Assembly (NCBI GenBank): GCA_922989275.2
Contig: OV277870.1
Span: 38,622,356 to 38,686,355, forward strand
Direction: 5' to 3'
DNA: 64,000 bases
DNA from: Gari tellinella
Lineage: Eukaryota; Mollusca; Bivalvia; Cardiida; Psammobiidae
The translations under genes and the position numbers were made by a program. The notes under the pieces were generated by a model. That model worked only from the letters and a program-made list of their open reading frames with translations, was not told the origin of the DNA and ran no database searches. Position 1 is the first letter of the stretch. The number at the start of each line of letters is the position of its first letter. Shown piece after piece: positions 58,131 to 64,000 of this stretch.

Positions 58131-60962
58131 TGTATCGACATTGCTTTAGTAAAAAATGCTCGAAATCTGGCTTAACAAAATAAATAAAAAACCACAAAAA
58201 ACTCTATGTATGCAGACGATACTTGGGCTGTGAGATTATTCAAGCAGACGCAAAAACACTTGGCAGAGAAAGAGTTGAAATTTCTATTTTCTGACGATAC
58301 CTTTTGCTTTTTTTTATACCATCAATTTTTACCTTTTAAACCCCATTTATGCCTGGATATTGCAATGCGCTCTCGATGTGGGCTATCTGGAAGGTTTCAG
58401 TCCAGATAAACAATGCTGATCTGGATATACAACAGTGTTTGTCCATACAAATAATCATGTCACACGTAATTTACACGTCTCATCATTCGGTTAGCAAGAT
58501 ACATCAATAACGTGCAGAATAGTGTTTCTAAACATCAATAAAGAAGGGACCTCTTGTATGACTGCTGAAATTTATATTTAAATCTCAACAAGTCGCTCTT
58601 TGCTCTAATGACTGGTAGAATATTAATGCATCCATGCTGAACCTGATTATGATCACTTTTTTGGGAAGAAAACCTTTGGACGGCGAATATGGGCTATTCC
58701 GGTATTATTTTTAACCAGTGGATCCCTGCGTTCGCCGTCCAATCAGATCGCGTATTACGTTCGGTTAACAATCAGACAAAATGGTGGCCAGCAAGCAGAA
58801 TTTCTGTTGATTTTGAAAAGTTAGCTTGTGCAGAGTCCATTGATTGATTAATACGGGGTAAACTGCTATTCAATGTCTTTTTATGTAAATTACTCGCCGG
58901 TGTAGCGACTTTCCACCAGGAATCTGTTTATACGCCAAAACGACGGTACCCGATGTTTCACAATCTTCGGACAATAGAGATATAGAGGGCTGTTCACCTT
59001 GTAGAAGATTATATAAGTTGGGACCGGATTTGTTTTCGCCCGGTTTTTTTCGTTTTTTTAATTGTTTTTGATCAAATGCCCAGTGATACAGACACCTGTG
59101 ATACAAGGTGGCTGATACAGACTCTTGTATTTTACTGTGCAGATACACGCGGAATCGCTTGATATCATACGAAGGCATATAAAAAAGTGTATAACCATAC
59201 GAGTGTATTAGTTCGAAGCAAACATTTCATTATACTTCATATTTGTGGAATTCGAATAACAAAAATTAATTTATTCAGCAATTATGAAAACTCGGTCAAA
59301 GATGTTTGGGTATAGATGGGAACATTGTATTATTCCCATTAAATGCTTGTTTAGCACATATAAATTACAATTTCAATTTTAAACAATTTTGATACAAAAT
59401 CAGACGGCTGGTTATCCCATTTGGCTCAGCACATTTCGGTCCGTTTAAAGACTCAAAACCAATTTTAAAAGCAAGTTTTCCATATTCTAGCAGATGGTAG
59501 CTTAGAGCAGACTGAAAGTAAAACTAAATGCGCCTTAAGGCGCATTCTCGTTTACTTTAACCTGCTTTAAGTGGACACCTGTCTTCAAAACTAGGAGCAG
59601 GCTGTTTGATAATTGGTTAATATCTAGAAGTAACTGTGTATATATATCTTAAGTTTTGTACGAGTTGCTCCCCTTGAAATGAAAAACATCGTATATTTAA
59701 TTTTAATTTAATTTTTTTTCATTATTTTAGCTGCAATGTGTAATTTATAAGCTTTATTTGATTAGATATTAAGGAATTTAAGTAGTTTGGGATATTTTTT
59801 AAAGTTATTTTGGAGAGGTTTGGAGTGGTTTGGGGAAGTTTTGGGTCTTTAGACGGACCCGCACATTTTGCCATTCAGAATAAAATAAATCTCCAGTTCA
59901 TTGAATTGCGTTGTGTCTTTCTAATTGCAGTTCTGTAGTCTGACTGAATTATTCATTTTAGGTTCCTTCTCAAATATATTGCGTAAGAAATTTGTCTAAT
60001 CAACACAAACTATTATTAGTATCATATTAAATGTTTGGTTGTATTAACAAATAAGGCAGTGTCTTTAGAACTCATGTGTACTGACAATGACATTTCAATG
60101 AAACAAGGACGGTGAGAAAAATCTTTGAAATAACCAATACATTGGTTAACTCGCGAAGCTCTGAAACTTCAAATATACAATTCTAGTGTCCAATTAAATA
60201 TATTTAATTTTAATATTTGAGGTTGTATTATATGATTTATTGACAACGAAAAATAGTTTGTTAATTCAAATAACTCCATAGTACCATAGTATACATAACC
60301 AGTCCTGATGCTTTATCTACTCGAGAAAGGTGAACTGGTGATGCTACACGTCTATGGAGATTCCAACATAATTATATCACAATGTGAAATGCATTTCATG
60401 CAACGGAACATAAAACGTTGGCTATAAACATTAATCGTTATCCTGCTGATCGCGATTTAACTGATACTTGCAACTAGTCTGGACCCAGATCAGCCGCCGC
60501 GTTTCGCGGCGTTTGATTTGGATCCTAACTGCTTTACACTTGACTTAAAGTGTCTATACATGTAATTAAAAAAACCCATCTTAATTGAATATTTGTTCAG
60601 CGATAAGCAGACGATATAAATGCGGAGCGAACCTTTAAAGAACTTAATGCCATTTTGATTAAGATAATAACGGTTTATCTCAAATGATAACATGTGTCAT
60701 AATTATTTTATCACATGACGACAATACTGTTTCTTGTAGTTGCCACTGTTTTCAGAGAGATATAATGATATGTTTTTTATTAATGCCACAACATCGAAAC
60801 ATTTCTATTGTTGACGATTAAATAGCAATGAATTTCTTATAAAATAAATTTTTGATAGACATTTGGGAGTGCAGAAGTTACAATATTTATCATTTAGTAG
60901 GTTTTGTGGTAAATAAATATATGCGACCCCCACTTACAGATGTAACAGGTTCATGACAATTA

Positions 60963-61222
60963 CAGTGGAGAATATGTAATTTTTCCTTAAACGAAATTAA
61001 ACAAACAAGCAACGCAAACGAAACGCACATCAATGAAATGTAGAAAATTACAAATTTTTGACAATATTTCCGTATATTCATTTTAATCTGAGTGGTCTAT
61101 AATTTGCTTGACCAGACGCCGGGTAACCCGGCGTCTGATCTGACTTCAAACTTTTTGCAATGGCAATAATATATTTTGCGTCAACGCGTTTTATTTTAAA
61201 AGGAATAACGTTTTCTTCACTG
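60963..61222. mobile_element. MITE, CAGTGGAGAA family
   Basis: TA at 60961 and 61223; ends CAGTGGAGAATATGTAATTT and GGAATAACGTTTTCTTCACT G; core TTGACCAGACGCCGGGTAAC mirrored. 260 bp. Confidence 0.7.
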
Positions 61223-62168
61223 TATGCTTGACTAAGGTGATATCGAGTTATTCCCAATTGTACGTGTAGAAATTATGTAGCTCCAGATAAGGTGGATATT
61301 CAAAAACCTAACATCTCTCTGCCTCCATTATGGAGAAAATGCTGAACATCAGTGGTCAACGCACTCTGATCTAGAGCCCTGGGCCGCCAGGTCACTGTCA
61401 CCATATCTTTAACTTCAGAATGACAATTAATTCAAATTTCATTGTTTGTCGAATGCTGAATATAAATGAGCCGTGCCATGAGAAAATCTGACTTGTTGCA
61501 TTGCAAACAGTGTAGACCATAGCCAGCCGCGGCGTCAAAGAAGCGGCGGCTGGTCTTGATATACATTGAGTGACACCCACATGCATTAAAGGCAATTTAT
61601 GTAGCTGTATTATTCACGGTATTTTGAACTATTTACGGTTTTGTCATGACACGGCTCAAATGTAAACCCCTCTTCTACTATTTACGTATACGTGTATTAA
61701 TTTTACTGGTGTTTGTTTGACAACAGATCATGGTCAATAATGTTTTTTAATATCTCTGACATTAGTCTGTAATCTTTCTAGAGTAAATATTTCTTTCTTT
61801 TATTTGAGTCAATACAATAGTTCAGATGATATGTGTTGATGGTGGATGAAGTTTTGTATATGACTATTCAGTAGGAAAAGTGATATGATAGACATATAAA
61901 TAATGCTCTTTATTTTCTTCTGTTGCAGGCATTTGCTTGTGGAAGGTTTGCCCTTAGACACCATGGCTCCAGTTTAAATGTAGATAAGACGCCAAGAGCA
62001 GTGACGTTTTATTCCGAAGAAACAAATATATTCCAGACATTTTCTTTTCAAAACTAAGAAACCTTAATGTTTTAAATTTGCTCGATTGTTTAAGTAAAAA
62101 CTCTCTTTTTCGTATCGATTGATTAAATTCATTTGCACTAACAAACAAAGATCTCTGATACTCAGATC

Positions 62169-62403
62169 AGGGGCCCGTTTTACAAACTACTTACGCAAAA
62201 GTTTTGCGAACGTCAAAATTTTAAATTTTAGATTATGTTTTTTATTATCCCTTGCTACAATCAGCAAATAGCCAGATCAGAGGACGCGCTTTTAGCGTGT
62301 CCTCTGATCTGGCTATTTGCTGTTTGCAAACGTTTATGATCGAAAAATACGATTTTGACTTACGCAAACATTTTGCGTAAGCAGTTTAGTAAAACGGGCC
62401 TCA
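62169..62403. mobile_element. MITE, GGCCCGTTTTAC family
   Basis: Ends GGGGCCCGTTTTACAAACTA and TTTAGTAAAACGGGCC; sub-terminal TTACGCAAAAGTTTTGCG inverted; core ATAGCCAGATCAGAGGACGC and mirrored GTCCTCTGATCTGGCTATTT. The core again starts with GATCAGA but has a different centre. Confidence 0.65.
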
Positions 62404-62523
62404 GATTGTCATGCAAAAAACAAATAAATGTGTAATCCACAAAATTAGAATAAGAAACTTACAGTGTTATTTTCTATGCCCTTAAGGGCGAACATCCTTC
62501 GTCGCTTTTCATACTAGGGGGTA

Positions 62524-62966
62524 CAGCAAAACCTATTTATTACGACCAATAAAAAGAAGACTAATTGATTTATAAAATACAACTGACAGCTTATAACAAG
62601 GTGACAGTAAAAACAGAAAGCTCCTTTGGCTTGTAGTGGTAGTTAATGATTAATTTATAATTAATTATTGATTGCTACTGACCGTACCAAGGCGGGCTCC
62701 TATGTTCACTTTGCTTTATGTTTGTCTTGCGTGTTGTTTTCTATTTAGTGTGTAGATGAAGGTATAGGAGTGTGCGTGTGTGTGTGTGTGTTTGTTATGG
62801 TATGACTGTGTGTGTGTTCTGCTTGAGAGGTGGGTGTATTGTTTGTGTTGCGTTTCCTGCTTGAGTCTTTCGTATTTATTTATTTGTATTAAGCCGTCAC
62901 TTGTCTAAGCACCTAATAATTCATATAACTTATATTTTTAGTGGTCGTAACAGAGAGTTTTTACTG
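62524..62966. mobile_element. MITE, CAGCAAAACC family, interrupted by a LINE tail
   Basis: Ends CAGCAAAACCTATTTATTAC and TAACAGAGAGTTTTTACTG after TA. The usual core (AAGGTGACAGTAAAAACAGA then AAGCTCCTTT) stops abruptly at about 62631, where the LINE fragment begins, and resumes after 62886 with AAGCCGTCACTTGTC. Confidence 0.65.
62632..62886 (-). mobile_element. 3' tail of the 14-17 kb LINE family, 5' truncated
   Basis: Matches 14349-14616 nearly base for base: GACCGTACCAAGGCGGGCTC, CACTTTGCTTTATGTTTGTC, a GTGTGTGTG tract, then TTCTGCTTGAGAGGTGGGTG and CTTGAGTCTTTCGTATTTAT. Only about 255 bp of the 3' end is present, as expected for strong 5' truncation. Confidence 0.75.
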
Positions 62967-63534
62967 TGTCGTTTAGTTAATTATAGCCGCCTTTACCATT
63001 CTTCGCCGCTGAATTTTCATATCATATACACATCTCCATCAACTTTCAATATCTAAAACATCTACATTGGCGAGTGAAGAATTGAATAGTTTAGCCAGAA
63101 AAGAGTAGCAGAACTGTATACAGTGCTCCCTCCCTACAACGGCCCTCCCAACGACGACTCCCTCCTTACAACGACCCTTGCCGAAGTTCCTTTAACAGGA
63201 CAATTATGTCTAACGCTTTTACTGCTGTAATATCGTCTGCTTAATTTTTTTCGTAAGATGTTTTTCTCAAAGTTACATACTGGACATTTTGACAGAAAAA
63301 AACTTAATGACGAGTGGATCTGGATTCAAGCTGTTTGCAAATGTAAGCCAATGTCCCTCCCTATAACGACTCCCTCCGAACAACGCACACACTCTGTGTC
63401 TCCCATTGGATGTCGTTGTAGAGAGGGAGCCCTGTACATTGACCAGACAGTCTCTTCAGCATTGTGAACGGTTAAATATTGCATGACCTTCGGACGTGTT
63501 GTAACATCAATCACACAGACAGTCTAAATCAAAG

Positions 63535-63727
63535 GAATAAACTTCTCCTTAACGATCACTAAATTATGTTAATTAGCTTGAGTGTTTGAGACAGGTGGCT
63601 GCTTAAAGCAAGGTGGGGACGTAAAACAGAAAGCTCTGTTTTACGTCCGCCTTGCTTTAAGCTGTCACCTGTATTTTATGAAATCAATTAGACTTTTTTT
63701 AGTGGCTGTAACAGAGAGGTTTCATTG
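63535..63727. mobile_element. MITE, CAGTAAAACCTC family, hairpin type
   Basis: Core ACAGGTGGCTGCTTAAAGCA, then GACGTAAAACAGAAAGCTCT mirrored to CTGTTTTACGTC and GCTTTAAGCTGTCACCTGT; right end GTAACAGAGAGGTTTCATTG before TA. The left end is poorly preserved. Confidence 0.55.
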
Positions 63728-63939
63728 TAGTGTAACCAAAGAAATAAAGTTCATGCCACGACTCCGAAAAACTGCTATTGCTGCCGTCACTATAGCAACA
63801 TTTATATTACCAGGAGGTTTCCTTCCTGAAATAAATGTATTAAAAACAGTTACTGAGTCCCTTTTGTCTGAGTGTTTCAATCACACATCGTATTCAATTG
63901 AAGTTTATGAACGGCGCAGATTCCACCGAGGGTGTCGCA

Positions 63940-64000
63940 GTGGGAAATATGTTATTCTTTCCCTTTTTAACGAAACTTGGCGAACACACAGAGCTATGAA
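63940..64000. mobile_element. MITE, CAGTGGAGAA family, cut by window edge
   Basis: GCAGTGGGAAATATGTTATT then CTTTCCCTTTTTAACGAAAC match the left end of the family seen at 33501 and 60963. Confidence 0.55.

Larger units (their letters stand above)
57967..64000. other. Downstream intron or 3' flank, repeats only
   Basis: No further LDLa, FN3, EGF or membrane-spanning exon is recognised in 6 kb. Contents: CG-core palindromes at 58055-58130, 60474-60540, 61100-61155 and 61500-61570; the inverted CGGGTCC element piece (59654-59868); MITEs at 60963, 62169, 62524, 63535 and 63939; and a LINE tail. The sequence at 61929 (TTGCAG|GCATTTGCTTG) looks like an acceptor but meets a stop quickly. Confidence 0.5.

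Noticed and set aside
58206..58409. YADD-containing open frame (MYADDTWAVRLF), a possible reverse transcriptase active site
   Set aside because: No other RT block is readable on either side in any frame; a four-residue match is likely chance.
61929..61975. Possible terminal exon after TTGCAG (GCATTTGCTTGTGGAAGGTT)
   Set aside because: In the phase required after exon 19 the frame meets a stop quickly, and the residues show no LDLa, EGF or membrane-anchor character; not enough to call.

Overview
This is a stretch of animal nuclear genome, not bacterial. It is AT-rich and intron-rich, and is packed with short inverted-repeat transposons (MITEs), decayed LINEs, Tc1-like transposase remnants and minisatellites. 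No bacterial operon, rRNA gene or CRISPR array is present. The repeat style (elements opening with TTTAGCTCACCTGAGC, CG-rich hairpin cores, LINE tails containing GACCGTACCAAGGCGG) and the extracellular multidomain gene suggest a bivalve mollusc. That assignment is inference from pattern memory; the genus is not determined.

The only convincing host gene lies on the + strand and runs from about 12012 to beyond 57966, leaving the window at its 3' side. I assembled 19 exons from protein homology, splice-site dinucleotides and intron phase. The order is a signal-peptide exon (12012-12069), one Ig domain over three exons (18745-22685), two LDL-receptor class A (LDLa) domains (24659, 28111), a complete fibronectin type III (FN3) domain split over 30730-30933 and 37586-37681, an orphan FN3-like half exon (38564), another FN3 split over 40469-41496, two short decayed LDLa exons (45637, 48140), and then six LDLa exons (49120, 49554, 49993, 50388, 53492, 57856). 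Every domain is bounded by phase-1 introns. All joins keep one frame of about 706 codons without a stop, so this looks like an exon-shuffled secreted or cell-surface protein. The membrane or C-terminal end is not visible.

The rest is repeat. From 1 to 12 kb there are MITEs and a 5'-truncated LINE (5953-8609, minus) inserted into an older MITE with a recognisable target duplication. From 12.9 to 17.5 kb there is a 67-bp minisatellite and a decayed minus-strand LINE carrying a three-copy 282-bp tandem repeat and a 493-bp inverted-repeat element. The large intron at 30.9-37.6 kb holds a decayed ~63-bp tandem array that resembles the splice acceptor and start of the FN3 exon it precedes. That array is split by a 4.1-kb element flanked by TTAA. 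Other introns carry Tc1-like transposase remains, some themselves split by later insertions. From 58 to 64 kb I see only repeats.

The most notable points are the acceptor-derived tandem array, a recent exon-plus-intron triplication of an LDLa domain, an LDLa exon that has lost a matched cysteine pair, and a shared CG-rich palindromic core carried by MITE families with different termini and target sites.
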